Source of the DNA: Dehalococcoidia bacterium
GTDB taxonomy: Bacteria > Chloroflexota > Dehalococcoidia > JAENJB01
Direction: 5' to 3'
Assembly: GCA_030690705.1 (NCBI GenBank)
Contig: JAUYGE010000033.1
Coordinates: 1-10,763, forward strand
Length of the DNA stretch: 10,763 bases
Position numbers and translations under genes: made by a program. Positions 1-6,362 of the stretch are shown here, piece by piece; positions within the stretch are counted from its first letter, which is position 1; each line of letters starts with the position of its first letter. The notes beneath the pieces are model-generated. The model was not told where the DNA came from. It saw nothing but the letters and a program-made list of their open reading frames with translations, and made no database searches.

Positions 1-316
1 CCTTCTTGGCTGCCCTGCCCAGCGCCTCCACCTCAGGACCCGGAACCTCAACGGAGTGCCTCAGGTATTCCGCCCACAGCTCGTGATAGTCCTTGAGGAC
101 GGACGTGCCCATGCAGAAGACCGCGTGGGGGTGGCCCGGCAAGAAGCCCTCCGGGAAGACGATCAGCCTGGCTCCATTCCTGCCCGCTTCATCAATAAGA
201 CTGACCGCCTTGTCCAGGGACGCCTTCATGTCGAACCATCCGGGCGCGTCCTTCAGCACCATGCCTGCCTGCACCGCGGCCGCCTTGAACTTGGGATAGC
301 ACTCGTAATCAAACAT
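1..316 (-). CDS. Nitrilase-superfamily enzyme, N-terminal part (runs off window)
   Basis: This is the first 105 codons of a carbon-nitrogen hydrolase; the frame is open to the window edge, so the C-terminal two thirds are missing. The start begins Met-Phe-Asp-Tyr, followed by a typical beta strand (AAAVQAGMVLKDAP, residues 12-25). Next comes the catalytic-glutamate motif LIVFPEGFLPGHP (51-63), with Glu56 as the expected general base. The later residues YHELWAEYLRHSVEVPGPEVEAL also fit aliphatic nitrilases, which have the same spacing to a Tyr/Ser-containing helix. The family hydrolyses nitriles or amides using a Glu-Lys-Cys triad; the Lys and Cys lie outside the window, so nitrilase, cyanide hydratase and amidase cannot be separated. 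The start is chosen because GGAGGAGG lies 7 bases upstream (324-331). It is the last gene of the minus-strand series, separated from the flavoprotein genes by a repeat element. Confidence 0.88.
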   Translation of the reverse strand, partial: MFDYECYPKFKAAAVQAGMVLKDAPGWFDMKASLDKAVSLIDEAGRNGARLIVFPEGFLPGHPHAVFCMGTSVLKDYHELWAEYLRHSVEVPGPEVEALGRAAKK

Positions 317-336
317 TTCTCGCCCTCCTCCTTCTT

Positions 337-454
337 GTCATTGCGAGCGCAACGAAGCAATCCGTCCCCACAGACCCCCTGGATTCCCGCCTTCGCGTGA
401 ATGACAGTTCGTGCGGTTGAGATTGCTTCGTAGCCTCCGGCTCCTCGCAATGAC
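337..454. repeat. Nested dispersed inverted-repeat element (REP/MITE-like)
   Basis: The outer arms are 337-362 (begins GTCATTGCGAG, ends ACGAAGCAATC) and 421-454, whose reverse complement begins and ends with the same two 11-base blocks but has an 8-base longer middle. Between them lies a second element at about 379-405, of the widespread CTGGATTCCCGCC type. Translated, these segments give the peptides HCEEPEATKQS and WIPAFA, familiar as spurious ORFs from dispersed palindromic repeats in many bacterial genomes. There is no coding capacity for a transposase. It fills the gap between FAD3 and the nitrilase gene, so it could act as a transcript-end hairpin or simply be a parasitic repeat. I see no clear target-site duplication. 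Confidence 0.8.
383..402. repeat. Hairpin of the inner repeat
   Basis: ATTCCCGC (383-390) faces GCGTGAAT (395-402) across a CTTC loop. The stem is 8 bp with one mismatch. It is the core of the inner 'IPAFAG' repeat nested inside the outer element. Confidence 0.7.
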
Positions 455-472
455 GGACTGAGCCGTCCTTTG

Positions 473-1753
473 TCATTTCACTGGCCTTGCCAGTACCCCT
501 GAAAGGCCCGCCTCTGCAACCCGCGCCTTGACCCGGGCCACGTCTTCGGTGTACAGACCGATCTTCTGCATCCTCTCCCAATACTCACCGCGGGCCATGC
601 GGTAGACCCCCTTCAGCGCCTCCCCTGTCTCAAGCTTCTCTGTCACAAAGGCCATGAAATCCCCGATGGCCAGGCTGCGCGGCAGCACCAGGGGCTGCTC
701 CACCCCGAAAGCCTGCCGTGCCGCGTTGTGGCCCGCCAGGTAGCCGGTGATGATAACGCCATCAACCGACGTCTGCCCCGACTTCTCGCCGGCGCAGAAG
801 AGATTCTCGAACCCCTTCACCTTCAGGGAGATATCCCTGGATGCTATGCCGATGTGTCCGATGTGGTTCCACTTGCTGGCCCGCGGGTCCTCCACTTGGA
901 CGTTCTCAAAACCCGGCACCTTGCGGAAGTTGTCCTGCTCCATGTAGACCAGCCCGAAGCACTTGGCCACCGGACCGATATCGGCCAGAATGATGTTCTC
1001 CACGAAGTCCCGGCTGCGCTGCCCGCCCATGATTTTCATCCTGTCATAGTCCACCAGTTCCTTGGGCAGAGGGACTATGACCAGGCCTTCCTTCTCTATC
1101 CTGGCCTTCAACTCCGGTGCCAGGGTGTCCTTGAAAAGAGTCACGGCCGAACTCAGCATTCCCGGGGTGCCGTCAGGCCGGACCCTGGAAGCTGTCTTCC
1201 CGCCGGCCTTTTCCACCACCCCGACGCGGTCTCCATAGGCGAAGCACCTCACCAGGCACATCACACACCCCTTGCCGTACTTGTTGCAGACGGCGATGCC
1301 CCCACGGGTACCGGTGCAGTCCACAAACGCGTCCCCTTCTATCAGGCGCCCATCTTCCAGTTTCACCGCACGCAGCCGGCCATTCTCCTTCACCACATCC
1401 ACTACCCGTATCTCCATGATGACCTTCACCCCACTCTGCTCCACGGTCTTCCTGATAGCCGGTTCAGCCCGTCCGGCGTCGTAGAGATAGCCGTGCTTGG
1501 CAGCATCGGGAAAAGGGACATGGTCATGCAGTTTCACCGAGGCCAGGGTGTCGAAAAGCTCACCCCCACCCAGAAATCTCAACTCGTGCTGGCCGACAAG
1601 CCATCCATTACCATTTGTCTCCCCCGCTCTGACAGCCACGCCGATGAGCATGTCCGTCCTTTCCACCAGGGTGACCTCAGCCCCCGCCTTCTTAGCCGCC
1701 ACCGCCGCGCCGCAGCCCGACAGTCCACCGCCAACTACAACTACTTTAGTCAT
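473..1753 (-). CDS. FAD-dependent oxidoreductase, GidA/TrmFO-like, copy 3 (FAD3)
   Basis: This is a 426-residue cytosolic flavoprotein of unknown substrate with no signal peptide or membrane segment. Residues 3-20 form an N-terminal Rossmann dinucleotide-binding motif (VVVVGGGLSGCGAAVAA), followed by the acidic end of strand 2 (LVERTD, 29-34). The FVDCTGTRGG segment (143-152) leads into a cysteine motif C156-x6-C163-x2-C166-x3-C170 that could bind a metal or Fe-S cluster. The C-terminal FAD segment (LFCAGEKSGQTSVDG, 318-332, then TGYLAGHNAAR, 336-346) resembles the equivalent part of MnmG/TrmFO, where the flavin sits against a GxxAGxNAA helix. A family tail RGEYWERMQKIGLYTEDV follows. The start is ATG with AAGGGGG upstream (1764-1758), 14 bases after the FAD2 stop, so the genes are surely co-transcribed. 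tRNA modification is unlikely, since three copies sit beside a transporter. The family is confident; the reaction is not known. Confidence 0.88.
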   Translation of the reverse strand: MTKVVVVGGGLSGCGAAVAAKKAGAEVTLVERTDMLIGVAVRAGETNGNGWLVGQHELRFLGGGELFDTLASVKLHDHVPFPDAAKHGYLYDAGRAEPAIRKTVEQSGVKVIMEIRVVDVVKENGRLRAVKLEDGRLIEGDAFVDCTGTRGGIAVCNKYGKGCVMCLVRCFAYGDRVGVVEKAGGKTASRVRPDGTPGMLSSAVTLFKDTLAPELKARIEKEGLVIVPLPKELVDYDRMKIMGGQRSRDFVENIILADIGPVAKCFGLVYMEQDNFRKVPGFENVQVEDPRASKWNHIGHIGIASRDISLKVKGFENLFCAGEKSGQTSVDGVIITGYLAGHNAARQAFGVEQPLVLPRSLAIGDFMAFVTEKLETGEALKGVYRMARGEYWERMQKIGLYTEDVARVKARVAEAGLSGVLARPVK

Positions 1754-1767
1754 GATACCCCCTTAAC

Positions 1768-3051
1768 TCAGACTACCCGGCTTGACATGACCCCTGTCAG
1801 GCCGGCCTCTTCAACGCGCTTCCTGATGCGGTCCACATCCGTGGTGTAGAGCCCGGTCTGCTGCATTCTCTCCCAGTACTCGCCCCGTGACATCACGTAA
1901 GACGCCTTCCTCTGCGCCTCACCTGAACAGTACTTCTCGGCCGCAAAGGCCATCCAGTCGCCCAGTGCCAGGTTCCTGGGCAGGATAAGGGGCGCCCGTC
2001 CTGCGGCACGCCTGGCGGCGTTGTGGCCCGCCACATAGCCGGTAAGCATAGCGGCATCGACGCTGGTCTCGCCTGCCTTATCGCCGGCGCAGAAGAGGTT
2101 CTCGAAACCATCCACCTTCAGTGAACTGTCACGGAAGGCCATTGCAATCGCGCTCACATGGCCGCACCTGGCCGAGCCGGGGTGCTCAATGTGGACATTC
2201 TCGAAGCCCGGGATCCTGCGTAGCTCCACCAGTGACACGTTGAGGAAGCCGAAAATCTTGGCCACCGGCCCGATGTTTCCTATGATAAGGTTCTCCACGA
2301 ACTCTCTGGAGCGTCCGGCGCCCATGCTGCCAAGCTTGGAGAGGTCAACCAGCTCTGGCGGGACCGGTATCCACATCAGCCCTTCGCGCTGCAACTTCTC
2401 CTTGAGCCATGGCGCCAGGGTGTCCTTGAACACCGCCAGGCCGGTGCTGATGCGCCCCGGCGTCCCGTCGCCCCTGATGCGATGCCACTCCTTTCCTCCT
2501 GCTTTCTCCACCATACTCACCCGGTCGCCGAAGCTGCAACATCTGATGAGGCACATCACGCATCCCTTGCCGTACTTGATGCAGAAGCTCAGGCCGCCGC
2601 GGGTGCCGGTGCAGTCGACAAAGCCCTCGCCTTCCACCAGACGGCCGTCTTCCAGCTTGATGGCCCGAAGCCGGTCCTTCTCCTTCACCACATCCATGGC
2701 GCGGCTCTTCAGATGGACGGTTATTCCGGCATCCTGGAGGGCCCTCCTGAGGCGCGGCTCAATGAGCCCGGTGTTGAAGATGAAGGCGTGTTTCTGCGCA
2801 TCGGGGAACTTCACGCCCTCGTACATCTTGATGGAATCCATCAGCGCCCCGAGCTCTCCACCGCCCAGGAAATTGAGCTCATGCTGCCCGACGAACCAGC
2901 CGTTGCCCCGGGTATCCCCCGTGCGCACCGCTACCCCGGCGAGCATGTCGCTTCTCTCCAGCAGGCTCACCTCGGCGCCGGCTTTTCTCGCCGCCAGCGC
3001 CGCTCCGCATCCAGCCAGCCCGCCTCCGACTACAACAACTCTAACCGCCAT
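1768..3051 (-). CDS. FAD-dependent oxidoreductase, GidA/TrmFO-like, copy 2 (FAD2)
   Basis: This 427-residue paralog of its two neighbours aligns with them end to end without large gaps. It carries the Rossmann glycine motif at 4-21 (GGGLAGCGAA), the ERSDML strand-2 end (33-38) and FVDCTGTRGG (144-153). The cysteine motif is complete: C157, C164, C167 and C171, with an extra C172 unique to this copy. The C-terminal FAD segment has LFCAGDKAGETSVDA followed by TGYVAGHNAAR, and it ends with the RGEYWERMQQTGLYT tail. It differs from the others at several positions in the middle (for example GRISTGLAVFKD and the MGAGRSREFVEN stretch), as expected if substrate preference has shifted. The ribosome site is weak (GAGG at 3063-3060), and translation may be coupled to FAD1, whose stop is only 16 bases upstream. 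A 55-base stretch over the cysteine motif is almost identical to FAD1 at DNA level. Confidence 0.88.
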   Translation of the reverse strand: MAVRVVVVGGGLAGCGAALAARKAGAEVSLLERSDMLAGVAVRTGDTRGNGWFVGQHELNFLGGGELGALMDSIKMYEGVKFPDAQKHAFIFNTGLIEPRLRRALQDAGITVHLKSRAMDVVKEKDRLRAIKLEDGRLVEGEGFVDCTGTRGGLSFCIKYGKGCVMCLIRCCSFGDRVSMVEKAGGKEWHRIRGDGTPGRISTGLAVFKDTLAPWLKEKLQREGLMWIPVPPELVDLSKLGSMGAGRSREFVENLIIGNIGPVAKIFGFLNVSLVELRRIPGFENVHIEHPGSARCGHVSAIAMAFRDSSLKVDGFENLFCAGDKAGETSVDAAMLTGYVAGHNAARRAAGRAPLILPRNLALGDWMAFAAEKYCSGEAQRKASYVMSRGEYWERMQQTGLYTTDVDRIRKRVEEAGLTGVMSSRVV

Positions 3052-3067
3052 ATGACACGCCTCGCTT

Positions 3068-4345
3068 CTAAGATATCGCCCGGGACATGAGCCCCTCGAG
3101 ACCGGCCGCCTTTACCCGCTGTTCAATCTCCAGCACGTTGCCGGTGTACAGGCCTGACTGCTGCATCCTCTCCCAGTACTCTCCCCTGGACATGGGGTAG
3201 GTCTTTACCAGGCCATCCTCACTGCTGTGTTTCTCCCTCACATAGGCTATCCAATCGCCGATCGCCACCTGGCGCGGCAGGACCACCGGCTCGTGGCCGG
3301 AGGCTATGCGAGCAGCGTTGTGCCCCGCCACATAGCCGCTCACTATCGCCCCGTCAACACTGCCGTTGCCGGCCTTCTCTCCACCTGCTAGCAGGTTCTC
3401 GAAGCCCTCCATCCGCAGGGAGTTGTCGCGCACCGCCATGGTCACAAACCCGACGTGATTGAACCGGGAGTACATGGGGTTTTCCATCTCCACGTTCTCG
3501 AATCCCGGAATCTGACGCAGTTTCTCGAGGTGCATGTACACCATCCCGAAGCCTTTGGCCACCGGGCCGATGTCCCCGAGGATGACGTTTTCGATGAAAT
3601 CGCGGGAGCGAGCGGCGCCCATCAGTTTTAGCTTGGTCTGGTCAATGAGGTGCGGCGGCATCGGCAGCTTGACCAGCCCCTCCTTCTCGATACGCTCCTT
3701 GAGCCAGGGCGCCAGGGTGTCCTTGAACATGCATATCCCTGCTCCAAGCTGCCCGATGGTCCCATCCGGGCGGTGCAGGTTCACCATCCTGGCCCCGGCC
3801 CTTTCGGCCAGGCCCAGCCGGTCGCCGAAGGCGACGCATTTCACCAGGCACAGCACACACCCCTGGCCGTACTTGATGCAGAAGCTCAGGCCGCCCCGGG
3901 TGCCGGTGCAGTCTACAAAGGACTCCCCCGCCACCCGGCTGCCATCCTCGATCTTAATCGAGAGCACCCGGCCACCCTTCTTCTCCACATCGATGACCCG
4001 GCTTTCATAGCGCACCTTCACCCCAGCCTTCTCCACCACCTTCCTGAGACCAGGCTCGGCGAGGCCGGCATGGTAAATGTAGCTCTGTCCGCCGCCGTCC
4101 GGGAAATGCACATTCTCATGCAGCTTGATGGAGTCAAGCATCTGGAAGATGTCGCCGCCGCCCATGAGGCGCAGCTCATGCCGTGCCACGAACCAGCCGT
4201 TGCCATTGGTTTCCCCCGCCCTGATAGCCACGCCCAGAAGCATGTCAGTCCTCTCGATGAGGGTGACCTCCGCCCCCGCCTTGGCGGCCGCGATGGCAGC
4301 GCCGCATCCGGAGAATCCACCGCCAACAACAACTACTCGGGGCAT
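3068..4345 (-). CDS. FAD-dependent oxidoreductase, GidA/TrmFO-like, copy 1 (FAD1)
   Basis: This is the first and promoter-proximal member of the flavoprotein trio, 425 residues. It has the same plan: Rossmann motif VVVVGGGFSGCGAA (4-17), IERTDML (30-36), FVDCTGTRGG (143-152) and the cysteine motif C156-x6-C163-x2-C166-x3-C170. The C-terminal FAD segment ends in SGYVAGHNAAR. Over the first 60 residues it matches FAD3 at 48 positions by direct count, so the copies are true tandem duplicates. One difference stands out: where FAD2 and FAD3 read LFCAGxK, this copy reads LLAGGEK, losing a cysteine next to the flavin site. The ATG start is supported by GGAGG at 4357-4353, 7 bases upstream. A 167-base leader with its own promoter candidate separates it from the permease gene. 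Related predicted proteins are usually labelled only 'FAD-dependent oxidoreductase'; I know of no assigned reaction. Confidence 0.88.
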   Translation of the reverse strand: MPRVVVVGGGFSGCGAAIAAAKAGAEVTLIERTDMLLGVAIRAGETNGNGWFVARHELRLMGGGDIFQMLDSIKLHENVHFPDGGGQSYIYHAGLAEPGLRKVVEKAGVKVRYESRVIDVEKKGGRVLSIKIEDGSRVAGESFVDCTGTRGGLSFCIKYGQGCVLCLVKCVAFGDRLGLAERAGARMVNLHRPDGTIGQLGAGICMFKDTLAPWLKERIEKEGLVKLPMPPHLIDQTKLKLMGAARSRDFIENVILGDIGPVAKGFGMVYMHLEKLRQIPGFENVEMENPMYSRFNHVGFVTMAVRDNSLRMEGFENLLAGGEKAGNGSVDGAIVSGYVAGHNAARIASGHEPVVLPRQVAIGDWIAYVREKHSSEDGLVKTYPMSRGEYWERMQQSGLYTGNVLEIEQRVKAAGLEGLMSRAIS

Positions 4346-4404
4346 TATTGTGCCTCCATTCTACGGGGGAATAGGCCCACCCGTTAGCGGTAGGTCATAG
4401 AAAG

Positions 4405-4417
4405 CGCCGGGCCGGCG
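4405..4417. other. GC-only hairpin in the FAD1 leader
   Basis: CGCCGG (4405-4410) and CCGGCG (4412-4417) form an inverted repeat, realistic as a 5-bp stem with a GGC loop. It lies between the predicted FAD1 transcription start and the FAD1 ribosome site. On the minus strand only CTTTCT follows, so it is a poor terminator. It could stabilise the transcript or be chance in GC-rich DNA. Confidence 0.35.
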
Positions 4418-4444
4418 ACTCAGAAAGGAATCTTGCTAAGGGGC

Positions 4445-4474
4445 AGAATAACACCAGAAACGGGCTCTCGTCAA
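4445..4474 (-). promoter_or_regulatory. Candidate extended -10 promoter for the flavoprotein trio
   Basis: Reading the minus strand, TTGACG (4474-4469, five of six bases of the sigma-70 -35 box) is followed after 18 bases by TATTCT (4450-4445, four of six). A TGT directly before the -10 makes an extended -10. The predicted start near 4438 would give a leader of about 90 bases to FAD1. This would let the three flavoprotein genes be expressed apart from the transporter. No operator site was recognised. Confidence 0.4.
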
Positions 4475-4512
4475 GAAGAGGGCGGAGAAAGACCATGCCT
4501 TTACCTGTGCTG

Positions 4513-6255
4513 CTAAGTTTCCGAGGCCAAAGACCGCCGCTGGGCCAGCCTGCGGCTCACTATGGTGATTATAGTAAGTCCCACTACCATCAAGACGGCA
4601 AAAGCTCCGATGACGGTGAACTCACCCTCCTGGTAGAGATTCAAGATGTAGTAGGACATTACCATAGACTTGGGTGTGGAGAGCATGGCCGCAATTGAGG
4701 TCACCTTGGCCGCCAGCAGAAAGATATAAAGGCCGCCGGCTACCAGAGAAGGGAGCATAAGCGGTACCACGATGCGACGCATTACCGAGAACAGAGAGGC
4801 GCCGCTGGTGGCGGCCGCCTCCTCCAGCTCCGCCTTGAGCTGTGCCAGGCCCGCATTGGTGAATCTGGTGGCAATCGGGAGGTAGCTCACCAGGTAGGCC
4901 AGTATCAGGATCCAGATAGTCCCATAGATAGGATTGGGGAACAGAAGGAAAAGAATCATGTAGCTGAAGCCCACGGCTATGCTCGGGATGGCATACGGGA
5001 CGAACACCAGCCCGTCGAGAAGATTATACCCCTTGGGCCGCCACCTCACCACTATCCAGGAGATGAGGGTGCCCAGCATCATGGCGCCGACGGCGACCGA
5101 TGTGCACAGGATGAGAGTGTTCTTGACTGAGGGAAGGAAGTCTGCCCGGGCAAATAGCTTCTCGTAGTTCGCGGTGGTGAAGAGAGAAAGGGCTTCCCTT
5201 GAGAAAGTTTGATAGTAGGGCAGAAAGGAGGCCCAGAGGAGCACAAGGAAAGGAAGGATGGCGGACACAAAGATGAAAAACATGATGAAGGCCCCCCCGA
5301 GAGGCCGCAATCGCCCCAGGTCGATCAATCTGGGGCGGTAGCCCTTGCCGGTTATGGTAGCGTACTTACCCGACCGGGCCAGCACCCGTTGATACATGAC
5401 CAGGCCTGCTATGCTAAACGAGATCAATACCATGCTGAGTACGAAGGCCTCGCCGTAGGCGGGCGGGACCGCTTGCCTGACCGCGAGGTAGATTTGCGTG
5501 GCGAAGACATAGATTCCCTGCCTCTGCCCCATGATGAGTGGCACATCGAAGGTGTCTATGACCCGCACGAACTGGAGCAGGGCCACCCCTGCGAAGGCAG
5601 GAGCGGCTAGCGGCAGGGTGACTCGAAGGAAGACTCGCACCTTGCTCCCTCCAGAGGCGGCCGCTGCCTCTTCAAGCGAGGGGTCCATGGCCCGGAAGGC
5701 CGCCCCTAACAGGAGAAAAGCCAGTGGGGTTAGAGATAGTCCCTCCACCCACCACATGGCCGGTATGGTATAAGCATCGACCAGAGGTTTTTGGAAACCG
5801 AGAGAGAACCAGATCTGGTTGAGGACGCCGATGCGCGGGCTGAGTATGAGGATCCAGGCAATGGCCTTCAGTAGCCCCGGCATAATCAGGGGGACGAACA
5901 TCAGCCCGTAGGCCACATTTCTGAAGTGGCAGTTGGTCCTTTCCACCAGAAAAGCTATGGTGACGGCGAAGACCATCGACACCGCCACGGCGCCGAAGGC
6001 GAAGAGAAAGGTATCGCCCAGTGCGGTCAGGATCAGGGGGTCGCGGAAGGCTTCGCTGAAGTTCTTGAGGGTGAAGCTCAAGCTGGGGTCGAAAAGATTG
6101 CCGGGGCCGACATTCTTGAAGCTGTTCCAGAGAAGAAAAAGGAGGGGAATTACTGCCATGACGGAGACCACGCCGGCGACCAGGATGAGGACCGCCCTTC
6201 GAGAATCCAGAGGCCACCTGAGCCAGCGGGGCTTCATTGCAGTCGCTACAGACAT
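4513..6255 (-). CDS. ABC transporter permease, fused two-domain FbpB-like
   Basis: This 580-residue inner-membrane protein holds two binding-protein-dependent permease domains in one chain, as in the COG1178 (FbpB/ThiP-like) permeases. Each half has about six hydrophobic segments. Each half also carries an EAA loop, the docking site for the ABC ATPase: EEAAAASGGSKVRVFLRVTLP at roughly 195-215 and EEAAATSGASLFSVMRRIVVP at about 478-498. Such fused permeases serve ferric iron, thiamine, 2-aminoethylphosphonate and related ligands, so the fold does not fix the substrate. The three binding-protein genes lie immediately upstream and no ATPase gene is in the window. The ATG start at 6255 has a modest AAGG upstream; the Met at residue 7 is an alternative but has no ribosome site. 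The N-terminus (KPRWLRWPLDSRR) is positively charged, as expected for the cytoplasmic side. Confidence 0.93.
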   Translation of the reverse strand: MSVATAMKPRWLRWPLDSRRAVLILVAGVVSVMAVIPLLFLLWNSFKNVGPGNLFDPSLSFTLKNFSEAFRDPLILTALGDTFLFAFGAVAVSMVFAVTIAFLVERTNCHFRNVAYGLMFVPLIMPGLLKAIAWILILSPRIGVLNQIWFSLGFQKPLVDAYTIPAMWWVEGLSLTPLAFLLLGAAFRAMDPSLEEAAAASGGSKVRVFLRVTLPLAAPAFAGVALLQFVRVIDTFDVPLIMGQRQGIYVFATQIYLAVRQAVPPAYGEAFVLSMVLISFSIAGLVMYQRVLARSGKYATITGKGYRPRLIDLGRLRPLGGAFIMFFIFVSAILPFLVLLWASFLPYYQTFSREALSLFTTANYEKLFARADFLPSVKNTLILCTSVAVGAMMLGTLISWIVVRWRPKGYNLLDGLVFVPYAIPSIAVGFSYMILFLLFPNPIYGTIWILILAYLVSYLPIATRFTNAGLAQLKAELEEAAATSGASLFSVMRRIVVPLMLPSLVAGGLYIFLLAAKVTSIAAMLSTPKSMVMSYYILNLYQEGEFTVIGAFAVLMVVGLTIITIVSRRLAQRRSLASET

Positions 6256-6280
6256 AGCGATAACGGCCTTCCCGTCCGGA

Positions 6281-6297
6281 GGCCGGGCGCGCCGGCC
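6281..6297. repeat. GC-only inverted repeat upstream of the permease gene
   Basis: GGCCGG (6281-6286) and CCGGCC (6292-6297) pair around a GCGCG loop. It lies about 25 bases before the permease start. No T-run follows on either strand, so it is more likely a transcript-stabilising or translation-limiting hairpin than a terminator. Confidence 0.45.
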
Positions 6298-6321
6298 CCC
6301 AGACTCCTGCTGTACTGTTGG

Positions 6322-6335
6322 TTAGCTCTAGCTAA
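6322..6335. repeat. Short palindrome TTAGCT-CT-AGCTAA
   Basis: Six-base arms, TTAGCT (6322-6327) and AGCTAA (6330-6335), are separated by two bases. The site lies in the SBP3-permease spacer, just after the terminator-like hairpin on the minus strand. It is a possible protein-binding dyad, but no known operator is recognised. Confidence 0.35.
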
Positions 6336-6340
6336 TAAGG

Positions 6341-6360
6341 GACAGGGCACCAGCCCTGCC
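6341..6360 (-). terminator. Terminator-like hairpin after SBP3, probably leaky
   Basis: On the minus strand GGCAGGGC (6360-6353) pairs with GCCCTGTC (6348-6341) around a TGGT loop, giving 8 bp with one G-U pair. CCTTATTAG follows, a weak U-tract. It starts two bases past the SBP3 stop. Since the permease gene follows in the same direction, partial termination here would keep binding protein in excess over permease, a common need in ABC importer operons. Confidence 0.5.
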
Positions 6361-6362
6361 GC

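Noticed and set aside
452..467. GACGG/CCGTC dyad after the FAD3 stop as an intrinsic terminator
   Set aside because: The 5-bp stem is not followed by a T-run on the minus strand, and it overlaps the edge of the repeat element.
253..581. Short minus-strand frames with HCEEPEATKQS and similar peptides
   Set aside because: These are translations of the dispersed repeat at 337-454, not proteins; one also overlaps the real start of the nitrilase gene in another frame.
728..1849. A 373-codon plus-strand open frame opposite FAD3
   Set aside because: It lies wholly antisense to a well-supported flavoprotein gene, has low-complexity His/Pro/Arg-rich composition and no recognisable domain. It is a shadow of GC-rich codon use.
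2189..3055. Long plus-strand frame opposite FAD2, with similar ones opposite FAD1 (3534-4387) and the SBPs
   Set aside because: They recur at the same place opposite each paralog because the sense genes are conserved; composition is Ser/Pro/Arg-rich and no motifs are seen.
473..4345. TrmFO or MnmG tRNA-modification enzymes
   Set aside because: Only the overall FAD-fold motifs match. Three tandem copies beside a transporter and a four-Cys motif do not fit a housekeeping tRNA modifier.
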